NCBI RefSeq assembly: GCF_007828215.1
Contig: NZ_VIUE01000009.1
Coordinates: 1 to 64,000 of the forward strand
Length of the DNA stretch: 64,000 nt
Source: Pseudomonas sp. SJZ074
GTDB lineage: Bacteria > Pseudomonadota > Gammaproteobacteria > Pseudomonadales > Pseudomonadaceae
Reading direction: 5' to 3'
Positions 27,637 through 35,127 of this stretch are shown in pieces. The translations under genes and the position numbers were made by a program. The notes under the pieces were generated by a model, which was not told the origin of the DNA, searched no databases, and worked only from the letters and a program-made list of their open reading frames with translations. The first letter of the stretch is position 1; each line of letters begins with the position of its first letter.

Positions 27637-27707
27637 TGTGGCATTTTTGAAACACCACACTAGCGATCCCGAGGCGGCATGGCCTGCATGCAGGCCATGG
27701 TCGCTAG
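27633..27707. terminator. Hairpin after the dehydrogenase and nested inverted repeat
   Basis: CTAGTGTGG ... CCACACTAG (27633-27663) begins in the stop codon and has a T-rich loop. It is followed at once by CTAGCGA ... TCGCTAG (27660-27707), enclosing the perfect palindrome CATGGCCTGCATGCAGGCCA-TG (27678-27699). The first hairpin lacks a T-tract. The second may be a cruciform or recombination remnant. Confidence 0.55.
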
Positions 27708-27868
27708 CGGCCAGCAGTTGGTGCAGGAAGCCGCTCAGTGCCATGGCGTAGCGCCGGGCACCGGCGCGATGCCCCAACCCATCATCCGTCGCTGGCCGCC
27801 CAGTGTGCCAGGGAAACGGTGGTGCAAGTGACGATCAGGGTTGTACCGCTTTTCATCGATGACTCGTG

Positions 27869-29104
27869 TCAGGGGCGGATATCACGCCCGTGGGCCTGCA
27901 GCAGGCTGGTGATCTGTTCGCAAAAGGACTGGATCACATTCGCTTCCATGTCGGCGCGCAGGGTAATGCGTATGGCCGCCTGGTCTTGTGGCACCACGGG
28001 GAAAAAGACCGCCGACGTGAGGTACCCCAGCTCGGCCAGTTCAACCGCCAGGCGGTTCGCCAGGGCGGCTTCACCACAGGGCACCAGACGTATCGCCATC
28101 GGGTTGCCGCGCTGCTCGGTACGGACAAGTTTGTCGAAGAGGCGGATATTAACCTGCAAACGCTCCTGCAACGACACCAGCTCCCGGCTGCGATGCAGGC
28201 GGATCGAGGCCATGCCGGCACCGATGGCCGCTGCGTTCAGGCTTTGGGACCAGTTGCTCGGCCCACCGTAACGCTGTACCAGTGCTTTATGCCGCTCACT
28301 GCCGAACATGGCCAACCCGCCACTGGCGCCGAACGATTTGGCCAGCGAGGCGACGATCAGCGTGCGTTCGTCCACGGCAGGCAGGCGCGAGCGGACCAGC
28401 CCCGCACCGCACTTACCGACGGAGGACAACGCGTGGGAGTCGTCCAGGTACAGGAACAGGCCGTACCGCTGCTTGAGAAACAGCAGGCTGTCCAGGTCCG
28501 CCATGCCGCCCATGCTGTAGGCGCTGTCAGTCACGTAGGCGACGTTGCGTTCGCGCTTGCACAGGTCCTCGATGAAGTCCATGTCGTTATGTGGGCAGGT
28601 GATGACCTGGGTTTCATCGGCGCAAGCGGTCTTGAAGTGGGTCATCGAATAGTGGGCATGCTTGTCGAAGACCATGACGGGTGGTCGATTGCCCGTGAGG
28701 GCACCGCTGGCCAGCAGCGGCAGGATCCCGGCGCTTGCCGCGCTGCAGGACAAGGCACTCAGACAACTGGCGCCGAACAGTTCCGACAGTTGGGTTTCGT
28801 ATTGGGCCAGGATCGCCAGCTTGCAGCGATTCTTAGGGGTGGCGACACGCAGGGTCCCGGTTTCCCAGAGCGCGGTCATGGCGCCGTCCAGCAAGGCGGG
28901 ATGATAGTCCAGGCCCAGGTAGGATGTCGTACAGAAGTGGTGGAGGGTGCGACCGTGCTGGTCGACCAGGACGTTGGGCGTCTTGACCTCGACGTTGAGC
29001 CCCGAGATCTTTCCGGCCTCGGCACATTGCCAGTCCTGATCCGCGAGGGAAATGACCTTGCGATAGTTGGTGAAGCGATGGGTGGGTTGCGCGATCTGGT
29101 TCAT
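27869..29104 (-). CDS. Orphan alpha-oxoamine synthase-like PLP enzyme (BioF/KBL/CqsA fold)
   Basis: A 411-residue fold-type I PLP enzyme resembling alpha-oxoamine synthases, which condense an acyl-CoA or acyl-ACP with an amino acid. The marks are NVLVDQHGRTLHHFCTTSYL then GLDYHPAL at the start, the PLP-contacting Asp/His in LFLYLDDSHALSSVGKCGAG, and the Schiff-base Lys in LIVASLAKSFGASGGLAMFG. It is not next to biotin genes or tdh, so BioF and KBL roles are unlikely. Relatives make alpha-hydroxyketone signals (CqsA, LqsA) or secondary-metabolite amines. ATG 29104 was chosen; an upstream GTG (29185) lacks a ribosome site. It is divergent from a PAS-GAF-GGDEF gene. Confidence 0.8.
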   Translation of the reverse strand: MNQIAQPTHRFTNYRKVISLADQDWQCAEAGKISGLNVEVKTPNVLVDQHGRTLHHFCTTSYLGLDYHPALLDGAMTALWETGTLRVATPKNRCKLAILAQYETQLSELFGASCLSALSCSAASAGILPLLASGALTGNRPPVMVFDKHAHYSMTHFKTACADETQVITCPHNDMDFIEDLCKRERNVAYVTDSAYSMGGMADLDSLLFLKQRYGLFLYLDDSHALSSVGKCGAGLVRSRLPAVDERTLIVASLAKSFGASGGLAMFGSERHKALVQRYGGPSNWSQSLNAAAIGAGMASIRLHRSRELVSLQERLQVNIRLFDKLVRTEQRGNPMAIRLVPCGEAALANRLAVELAELGYLTSAVFFPVVPQDQAAIRITLRADMEANVIQSFCEQITSLLQAHGRDIRP

Positions 29105-29510
29105 GGTGCGATGACATTCCTTGGTTGAGAGCTGCAGTCCGTGGGTTGTTTCAATATCTGTGTGTTTCTGGACTTTACAGACCACCGCGCAAGGCTTTGA
29201 ATCGGCTGTTTCTGGCGTGTTTGAGGGCTGCCGGAGTCTTCCGTGTAGGACCTTGCCTATGAACGTGGACGGGGATTCCCTACGGTGAGTCGGAGCTCGG
29301 TGGGTTTAGTCGGATGGCCCCGGATCCGCTGCGTTTTCCCTGGCCTGAAGCGCTGTCAAGGTATTGGTAAAAGGGCGTAACATCCATTTCCTTTGCGGAG
29401 TTCCCGGGATGGGCCGCTCGGTCATACCGATCAGCCATAGATGGCTTATTGCAATCAATTTTCTCGGGTGGCTTGATTGGCTGCGCTATCCTCTTTGTAT
29501 CGTGGGGTGT
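29105..29510. other. Divergent promoter region
   Basis: About 400 bases between the divergent oxoamine synthase and GGDEF genes. The + strand reading frame stays open from 29364, but the peptide there has no family similarity. No clear operator or RNA is seen. Confidence 0.4.
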
Positions 29511-30914
29511 ATGTCCGATCACCCGATTCGCCCACTGCTGCATTCTCCGGATGGCTTTCAGCCAATGGGTACTCGAGATTCCGCGCCGCTGGCCAGTTAC
29601 ATCGACCTTTTGCTGGACGCCGTGTGTGCCGTCGACGGACAGGGGCGTTTCGTGTTTGTCAGTGCCGCCTGCGAACGCATTTTCGGTTACACCCCTCAGG
29701 AGCTGATCGGTCGGCCGATGATCGAACTGGTTCACCCCGGCGACCGCCAGCGTACTCTCGAGGCGGCGCGGGAGATCATGGACGGCGAGCCCAAGCTCAA
29801 CTTCGAGAATCGCTACCTGCGCAAGGACGGTCGGGTGGTGCATATCCTGTGGTCAGCGCGCTGGTCAGAAATTGATCAATTGCGCATCGCCGTGGCCCGG
29901 GACATTACCGAACGTAAACTGGCCGAGTCCCGACAGGCGGCGCTGTACGCCATTTCCGAAGCGGCCCATGCCGCGGCAGACCTGCTCGCGCTCTTCAAGC
30001 GTATCCACCTGATCATCGGTGAGTGGCTGCCGGCCCTGAACTTCTCGGTGGCGCTGTACGATGAACAATGCGCCCAATTGAATTTTGCCTATCACGTCGA
30101 CGATCAGGAACGGCAACCCGAACTGCCGGGGACGATTACCAGGCGCTTGTCCACCGAGGTGATCCGCAGTGGTCAGCCGATCCTGCTGACGCCTGATTGC
30201 AATCCACTGCCACCCGCTTTTTTTGACCTCGTGGAGCAGCCGGACGCGCCGTGCTGGCTGGGTGTGCCGCTGAACTCGCAAAATGGCACGATTGGCGCAA
30301 TGATCCTCAAGAGTGCCCAGGACAAGGAGCGCTACACCGAGCAGGACATGGAATTGCTGCAGTACGTCTGCTCGCAGATCACCCTGGCCATCGAGCGCCA
30401 GCAACTGCACGCCCGCTTGCAGCGCATGGCGCAGTACGACCAGCTGACCCAGGTGCCGAATCGCGAACTGCTGCGTGAACGGTTCAAGGCCGCTCTGGCG
30501 AGTGCCCGCCTGGCGTCAGGGCGCATGGCATTGCTGTATATCGACCTGGACCGCTTCAAACAGGTCAACGACACCTACGGCCACGGTGTCGGTGACCTGC
30601 TGTTGCAAGCGGTGGCCAGTCGGCTCCAAGGCTGTGTACGTGATTCCGACACGGTTGCGCGCATTGGTGGCGATGAGTTCGTGGTGCTGCTCCATAGCAT
30701 CCAGGCACTGGAAGATGCCCATGGTGTGCAAGAAAAAATCCGTCAGGCGTTGACCCAGCCGCTGCGACTGGGCGAACACTGCCTGAGCATCGAGCCGAGC
30801 ATCGGCGTGGCCTGTTTCCCGGACCACGGTATCGAAGACGTGGCACTTTTCCGCCATGCCGACGAAGCGATGTACGCCGCCAAACGCCAGAACCACAGAG
30901 CCTTCGGCATCTGA
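29511..30914 (+). CDS. PAS-GAF-GGDEF diguanylate cyclase
   Basis: A 467-residue cytoplasmic sensor. The PAS domain (about residues 25-145) has DLLLDAVCAVDGQGRFVFVS and IFGYTPQELIGRPMIELVHP, closing with IAVARDITERKLAE. The GAF-like domain (about 150-300) contains CWLGVPLNSQNGTIGAMILK. The GGDEF domain (about 310-467) holds YDQLTQVPNRELLRERFKAA, the intact active site RIGGDEFVVLL, and an RxxD inhibitory site (RDSD) five residues before GGDEF. It should make c-di-GMP in response to an unknown ligand. ATG 29511 is preceded by TGGGG at good spacing; the frame also extends to 29364 without family similarity. Confidence 0.88.
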   Translation: MSDHPIRPLLHSPDGFQPMGTRDSAPLASYIDLLLDAVCAVDGQGRFVFVSAACERIFGYTPQELIGRPMIELVHPGDRQRTLEAAREIMDGEPKLNFENRYLRKDGRVVHILWSARWSEIDQLRIAVARDITERKLAESRQAALYAISEAAHAAADLLALFKRIHLIIGEWLPALNFSVALYDEQCAQLNFAYHVDDQERQPELPGTITRRLSTEVIRSGQPILLTPDCNPLPPAFFDLVEQPDAPCWLGVPLNSQNGTIGAMILKSAQDKERYTEQDMELLQYVCSQITLAIERQQLHARLQRMAQYDQLTQVPNRELLRERFKAALASARLASGRMALLYIDLDRFKQVNDTYGHGVGDLLLQAVASRLQGCVRDSDTVARIGGDEFVVLLHSIQALEDAHGVQEKIRQALTQPLRLGEHCLSIEPSIGVACFPDHGIEDVALFRHADEAMYAAKRQNHRAFGI

Positions 30915-31227
30915 AAGCACGTCACCGTTCGTCGTGGCGTCGCTGGTTTATTCAAACCTTTGCGCTCCTGGTCCTTTCGAATGTCAGGTGGGCCTTGCTC
31001 GCCGATATCCATGGTTCTTGAGGGCCGGGGCATGCCGGGTTCACGCAGCATTCATCCCGAGAACATCGCCCGCAATCGAACCAAGGTGGCTTAAGCGGGT
31101 CGCAAAAGTGGGAGAACCACCATCATGACCGTCGACAGCCGAAAGGCGGTCGCTGAGCGGTCATCAGTGGTTCTGATTCAGAGGCAGGAGACCTGCCCGA
31201 ACGTTCAACTACGAGGAGGGCGCGACC
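30915..31227. other. Intergenic region before DUF4142 gene
   Basis: About 313 bases without a convincing gene. Short open frames here have no family similarity. The right end carries the GAGGAGG ribosome site of the next gene. Confidence 0.45.
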
Positions 31228-31731
31228 ATGAGCCGGATGGCTACCTTTTTTCGCACCACCAGTCTCGTCGTGCTGATGGGCCTGGGTGCCAACAGTGCCT
31301 GGGCCCAATCGCCAGCCGAATTCATCAACGATGCCTCCGCCAAAGGCATGGCCGACATCGAGGCCAGTCGCATGGCCCACGGCAAAGCCGAGTCCAGGGA
31401 GGTGAAGGATTACACCATCATGGTGATCAACGACCGCACCACCGCCAACCAGCACCTGGCCAAGATTGCGAAAAAACTCGACCTGCCTGTCGCACCACGG
31501 GAGGAGGTCGCTGACAAGGCCAAGACCATGATCCCGCAGATGCAGGAAGGCGAGTCGTTCGAGGCCGCTTATGCCGCCAGCCAGGTCAAGGCTACCGAGG
31601 AAGCCATCGCGCAGATCGAACAGGAAGCCAAGACCACCGAAGTGCCGGAAATCAAAGCGTTTGCCGATGAAACCTTGCCGAAATTGCAGACCCATCTGGA
31701 AATGGCCAGGGCACTGCAGGCCAGTCGCTGA
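31228..31731 (+). CDS. DUF4142-domain periplasmic protein
   Basis: A 167-residue protein with signal peptide ([20 protein letters not shown] ending SAWA|QS). The mature part is an all-helical ferritin-like bundle: [62 protein letters not shown]4142 proteins are common in osmotic- or oxidative-stress regulons, and their function is not settled. A strong GAGGAGG Shine-Dalgarno lies upstream, and an intrinsic terminator separates it from the SDR gene. Confidence 0.87.
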   Translation: MSRMATFFRTTSLVVLMGLGANSAWAQSPAEFINDASAKGMADIEASRMAHGKAESREVKDYTIMVINDRTTANQHLAKIAKKLDLPVAPREEVADKAKTMIPQMQEGESFEAAYAASQVKATEEAIAQIEQEAKTTEVPEIKAFADETLPKLQTHLEMARALQASR

Positions 31732-31754
31732 TCGCGGCATGTCTTATATTCAGG

Positions 31755-31779
31755 GCCGGGGCTTTCGCGCCCGGCTTTT
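31755..31779 (+). terminator. Terminator after DUF4142 gene
   Basis: GCCGGG-GCTTTCGCG-CCCGGC is followed by TTTTCTT, a short but plausible intrinsic terminator. Confidence 0.7.
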
Positions 31780-31804
31780 CTTGCCCGCCGAAAGGAGAAC
31801 CTCG

Positions 31805-32713
31805 ATGTCTACACGCCGAGAACCCAACCAATACGCGATGCAGAACCCGCTGACTCAGTATCCCCGTCCACCGTTTCCAGACCAGCCGCAATCGCCACCC
31901 GGTATCGACCAGGACATGGTGCCCAAGCCCGACCATGGTGAAAAAAGCTATCAAGGCTTCGGCCGCCTGGAAGGTCGCAAGGCGCTGGTGACCGGCGCCG
32001 ACTCGGGTATTGGCCGCGCAGCCGCCATTGCCTACGCCCGGGAGGGGGCCGATGTCGCGATCAATTACCTGCCCAGCGAAGAGCGCGACGCTCGGCAAGT
32101 CATCGAACTGATCGAAGCCGAAGGCCGTAAAGCCATTGCGATTCCCGGTGATCTCAAGGACGAAGCCTTCTGCGTCCAACTGGTGAGGAGCGCCCACGAG
32201 CAATTGGGGGGCCTGGATATCCTGGTAAACGTTGCCGGCAAGCAGGAGGCGCAAAAGGACATCGCCGACATCACTACCGCGCAATTCGATGACACCATGA
32301 AAACCAACATCTACGCGATGTTCTGGATCTGCAAGGCTGCGGTGCCACTGATGCCGGCAGGGGCGACGATCATCAACACCGCCTCGATCCAATCCTACGA
32401 TCCGTCCGCGACGCTGCTGGATTACGCCACCACCAAGGCGGCCATCGTGGCCTTCACCAAGGCATTGGCGGGGCAGGTGATCGGTAAGGGTATCCGCGTC
32501 AACGCGGTTGCGCCCGGACCGATCTGGACGGTACTGCAACCCAGCGGCGGACAACCCCAGGAGAAGATTCCTACCTTTGGCTCCCAGGTGCCGATGAAGC
32601 GTCCCGGGCAGCCGGCCGAATGTGCGCCGCTGTATGTACTGTTGGCATCCCAGGAGTCGAGCTACATCACTGGCGAAGTCTTCGGCGTGACCGGGGGTAA
32701 CCCGCTGCCTTGA
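31805..32713 (+). CDS. Short-chain dehydrogenase (YghA-like)
   Basis: A 302-residue classical SDR with the 45-residue N-terminal extension ([20 protein letters not shown]) typical of YghA and general-stress SDRs. The cofactor motif is [20 protein letters not shown] (TGxxxGIG), NVAG replaces NNAG (ILVNVAGKQ), and the catalytic Tyr-Lys is in [16 protein letters not shown]. Such enzymes are usually NADP(H)-dependent aldehyde or ketone reductases expressed under stress. Start ATG 31805 follows AAAGGAGAA. It is convergent with the iron-permease-like gene. Confidence 0.9.
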   Translation: MSTRREPNQYAMQNPLTQYPRPPFPDQPQSPPGIDQDMVPKPDHGEKSYQGFGRLEGRKALVTGADSGIGRAAAIAYAREGADVAINYLPSEERDARQVIELIEAEGRKAIAIPGDLKDEAFCVQLVRSAHEQLGGLDILVNVAGKQEAQKDIADITTAQFDDTMKTNIYAMFWICKAAVPLMPAGATIINTASIQSYDPSATLLDYATTKAAIVAFTKALAGQVIGKGIRVNAVAPGPIWTVLQPSGGQPQEKIPTFGSQVPMKRPGQPAECAPLYVLLASQESSYITGEVFGVTGGNPLP

Positions 32714-32727
32714 GGCACGTTCAGCAT

Positions 32728-32754
32728 GCGCGAGTGGCACCACGCCACTCGCGC
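32728..32754. terminator. Hairpin between convergent genes
   Basis: The perfect 11-base stem GCGCGAGTGGC-ACCAC-GCCACTCGCGC sits between the SDR stop and the convergent gene's stop. It has no T-tract, so it may be only a partial terminator. Confidence 0.55.
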
Positions 32755-32762
32755 CAGCGCGA

Positions 32763-33167
32763 TCAGCACTGATTCAGATCGATCTTGCTTTTCTTTTCCA
32801 ACCCTTCCAGGCTTTTAGCCTCGCCTTGTCCCATGGCTTGGTAATGCTTCCTCAATGCTTCCAATTGCTTGAGATCCAGCGCCTCGAGCCCGAGCATTGC
32901 GTTTTGCGCTTCGCTGGTCGCGCGCAACAATTCGTCGATCTTCAGGTGCAGGATATCGGTGTCGCGGTTCTGCGTATTCTGGATCAGGAACACCATCAGG
33001 AAGGTAATGATCGTCGTGGATGTGTTGATGATCAGTTGCCACGTATCGTTGAACTTGAACAGTGGCCCGCTGCACGCCCAAAGCACGAGCAGCACGATTG
33101 CCCCAAGGAATGTCTTGGGGCTCCCCGCCCACAGGGACAGTTTTTGCGCGATTTTTGCGAAGGTCAT
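32763..33167 (-). CDS. Low-affinity iron permease-like membrane protein
   Basis: A 134-residue protein of the low-affinity iron permease family (PF04120 type). Two transmembrane helices are present: KTFLGAIVLLVLWACSGPLF and LIINTSTTIITFLMVFLIQN. The loop WQLIINTST and QNTQNRDTDILHLKIDELLR after TM2 are the family signature. The C-terminal 60 residues are a charged helical tail. Iron transport has not been shown for most bacterial members. Confidence 0.85.
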   Translation of the reverse strand: MTFAKIAQKLSLWAGSPKTFLGAIVLLVLWACSGPLFKFNDTWQLIINTSTTIITFLMVFLIQNTQNRDTDILHLKIDELLRATSEAQNAMLGLEALDLKQLEALRKHYQAMGQGEAKSLEGLEKKSKIDLNQC

Positions 33168-33342
33168 TGCTGTGTTCCTTATGGGATTGCACCTGTCTGG
33201 TGTGACAGCAACGCCTCGCTGAAAATTCTACTTACATTTAGGTGCGGCCCTGGGGCGAACGTCTGTCGTCCTGGCTGAAGTCTGTCGCAACCATTTGCTG
33301 CCTTCATCGGTCACTCCTTAAAGCCCACAGCCGGAGTACACC

Positions 33343-33489
33343 ATGAACCTCACGCGCACGTTCTGCCTCGCCTGTAGCCTGCTCGTCCTGCAAGGCTGTT
33401 TCGACAATTCGGACAATGAAACCAAGGACAACACTGACGGCACCCAATCTTCGGTGCAGATGAAAGAATCCGACGCCCAGAAAAAATAG
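33343..33489 (+). CDS. Small lipoprotein, 48 residues
   Basis: This small gene runs from ATG 33343 to TAG 33487-33489. The product begins MNLTRTFCLACSLLVLQGCF. LVLQGC is a fair lipobox with Cys19. It is followed by an acidic Asn/Asp tail (NSDNETKDNTDG) and a Lys-rich end. An AGCCGGAG-like ribosome site lies 8 bases upstream. No family is recognised. Confidence 0.65.
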   Translation: MNLTRTFCLACSLLVLQGCFDNSDNETKDNTDGTQSSVQMKESDAQKK

Positions 33490-33527
33490 ACCTCGACCTC
33501 GCTCCCACAGGTTTTGTTTCCAGCGGT

Positions 33528-33713
33528 TTACCGCCCCTGCTGCAACACCTTGAGCGCTGCCGAAGCCAGGAAACCGGAGCGGCTCTTTTCTTCCGGATGA
33601 TGCAGTACATATTCATCGATACGGTTCAGCAGGTAGCCGGGCAGGGTGATATTGAGTTTCTGCGCCTTGCCCAGGTACTTGGTCACATCAATGTCCACCA
33701 GCGCCCAGGTGTA
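33528..33713 (-). pseudogene. Remnant of a HicB-like antitoxin gene
   Basis: The frame encodes about 60 residues: TWALVDIDVTKYLGKAQKLN then ITLPGYLLNRIDEYVLHHPE and SGFLASAALKVLQQGR. This matches the C-terminal ribbon-helix-helix part of HicB-type antitoxins (xDIDxTxYLGKxxKxNxTLP). The N-terminal HicB domain (about 70 residues) is missing, and the reading frame upstream runs into unrelated sequence overlapping the lysE 3' end. No hicA accompanies it. It is unrelated at sequence level to the intact HicB at 38750. Confidence 0.7.
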
Positions 33714-33783
33714 AGGGAGGGGCTGCGAAGCAGCCCCCGGATTTGGACTCGTATTTGTCGAGCCGTTTCGAGACTCCGGTACT

Positions 33784-34413
33784 CTACGCCTGCCGCACAA
33801 ATGTCAGCCGCACCGCAAACCCGATCAACAGGCTCCCAAACAACCACTGCTGCATACGCTGGGCTGAAGGGGAGCGTTGCAACCAGCGGCCAAGCGCCAC
33901 CCCCACTAGTGCGTAGGCGCAATCGAACAGCAAGCCAACGCCGACAAGAATCACACCGAGGGTCGCAAATTGCCCAAGTACCGAACCGCTCCGTGGATCG
34001 ATGAACTGTGGCAGCAATATCGAACAGAACAGTAATGCCTTGGGGTTGAGCAGATTGGTCAACAACCCGCGCCGAATCGCCTGCCTCCCGCGCTGTTTTC
34101 CAGGTTCGATACCGGCCGCTTCAAAGCTTGGCAACAATGTGCTCCGCAGGCATTGAAAGCCGATCCACAGCAGGTAGGCCGCACCGGCCAGGCGCACTGC
34201 GTCGAAGGTCCAGGGCGCGGTCTTGAATAATGCCGAGAGCCCCAACGCAGCCAATGCGACATGACATCCCCGAGCGACTCCCAAGCCCACCGCCGTCGCC
34301 AGTGCCGGACCTTTACCCTGACGTGCACCGGTTTGCAGCAACAGAATCATGTCGGGTCCCGGTAACAGATATACCACCGTCAAAGCCATCAAGAACAACC
34401 AGAACTCTGTCAT
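33784..34413 (-). CDS. LysE/RhtB-family amino-acid exporter
   Basis: A 209-residue inner-membrane exporter with the LysE signature LLPGPDMILLLQTGARQGKG then PALATAVGLGVARG and about six transmembrane helices. LLTNLLNPKALLFCSILLPQ is the second conserved block. It is divergent from an Lrp/AsnC regulator gene, with a perfect inverted repeat between them. This is the classical layout for an amino-acid exporter controlled by its own Lrp. The exported amino acid is unknown. Confidence 0.9.
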   Translation of the reverse strand: MTEFWLFLMALTVVYLLPGPDMILLLQTGARQGKGPALATAVGLGVARGCHVALAALGLSALFKTAPWTFDAVRLAGAAYLLWIGFQCLRSTLLPSFEAAGIEPGKQRGRQAIRRGLLTNLLNPKALLFCSILLPQFIDPRSGSVLGQFATLGVILVGVGLLFDCAYALVGVALGRWLQRSPSAQRMQQWLFGSLLIGFAVRLTFVRQA

Positions 34414-34503
34414 GCGACGCCCCCTCCGTAACGTTTGAGAATGCCAGTCTAAGGTGGAAGGGCAGGGCAGGTGGTTGCGAAGTCAGCTTCTAAATTGGCA
34501 AAA

Positions 34504-34522
34504 GTTGGCATAACCTGCCAAC
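34504..34522. promoter_or_regulatory. Inverted repeat between lysE and lrp genes
   Basis: GTTGGCA-TAACC-TGCCAAC is a perfect palindrome with a 5-base centre, 34 bases upstream of the lrp start. A further TTGGCA half-site lies at about 34495. It probably binds the Lrp-family regulator. Confidence 0.65.
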
Positions 34523-34555
34523 AATCAAATAAAAGAATCTGGATAATGCCAAGCT

Positions 34556-35032
34556 ATGAAACTCGATGCCTTCGATCGCAAGATCCTCGCCGCGTTGCAA
34601 CGCGATGGCCGCCTGAGCAATGTGCAACTGGCCGAGGAGATCGGCCTGTCACCCTCGCCGTGTCTGCGCCGCGTGCGGATGCTCGAAGAGGCCGGTGTGA
34701 TTCGCGGCTACCAGGCTGTCCTCGACCGGGATGAAGTGGGCCTTGGGTTGACGATATTCGTCGGTATCAAGGTTGAACGGCATAACGACGAACAGGCTGA
34801 CGCATTTCGCCAGGCTGTCACGGCGTTGCCGGAGGTGATTTCAGCGTTTCTGGTATCGGGAGAGTCGGACTTCCTGCTGCAGGTGGTAGTGCCGGACTTA
34901 CGGGCGTACGACCGCTTTCTTACGGGGCGACTGCTCAAGCTGCCGGGGGTCAGTGATATTCGCAGTAACTTTGCGATTCATACCGTGAAGACCCCGGGAC
35001 CGTTGCCGTTGGGGCATTTGCCTGGGGCATGA
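34556..35032 (+). CDS. Lrp/AsnC-family regulator
   Basis: A 158-residue feast/famine regulator. The helix-turn-helix reads KLDAFDRKILAALQRDGRLS then NVQLAEEIGLSPSPCLRRVR (residues 1-40), followed by the RAM effector domain (VISAFLVSGESDFLLQVVVP). It is divergent from the LysE exporter and likely activates it in response to an amino acid. A GC-rich hairpin follows. Confidence 0.9.
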   Translation: MKLDAFDRKILAALQRDGRLSNVQLAEEIGLSPSPCLRRVRMLEEAGVIRGYQAVLDRDEVGLGLTIFVGIKVERHNDEQADAFRQAVTALPEVISAFLVSGESDFLLQVVVPDLRAYDRFLTGRLLKLPGVSDIRSNFAIHTVKTPGPLPLGHLPGA

Positions 35033-35082
35033 GTCAGCCTTTACCGGCTACGGTGCAAATTGCAATTCGGACGCGTGGCTAA

Positions 35083-35113
35083 CCCCAACGGCGCGGGCGC
35101 CGCGCCGTTGGGG
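35083..35113 (+). terminator. GC-rich hairpin after lrp
   Basis: The perfect 13-base stem CCCCAACGGCGCG ... CGCGCCGTTGGGG sits between the convergent lrp and 675-residue gene. A weak T-run (GTTTAC) follows, so it may stop transcription from both sides. Confidence 0.65.
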
Positions 35114-35127
35114 CTAGTGTTTACGGA

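Noticed and set aside
29364..29510. Longer start of the PAS-GAF-GGDEF protein
   Set aside because: The 49 extra residues are not family-like and no ribosome site precedes 29364; TGGGG supports 29511.
33711..33800. First 30 codons of the HicB remnant frame
   Set aside because: They encode unrelated sequence overlapping the lysE end and have no HicB similarity, so they are not part of the remnant.
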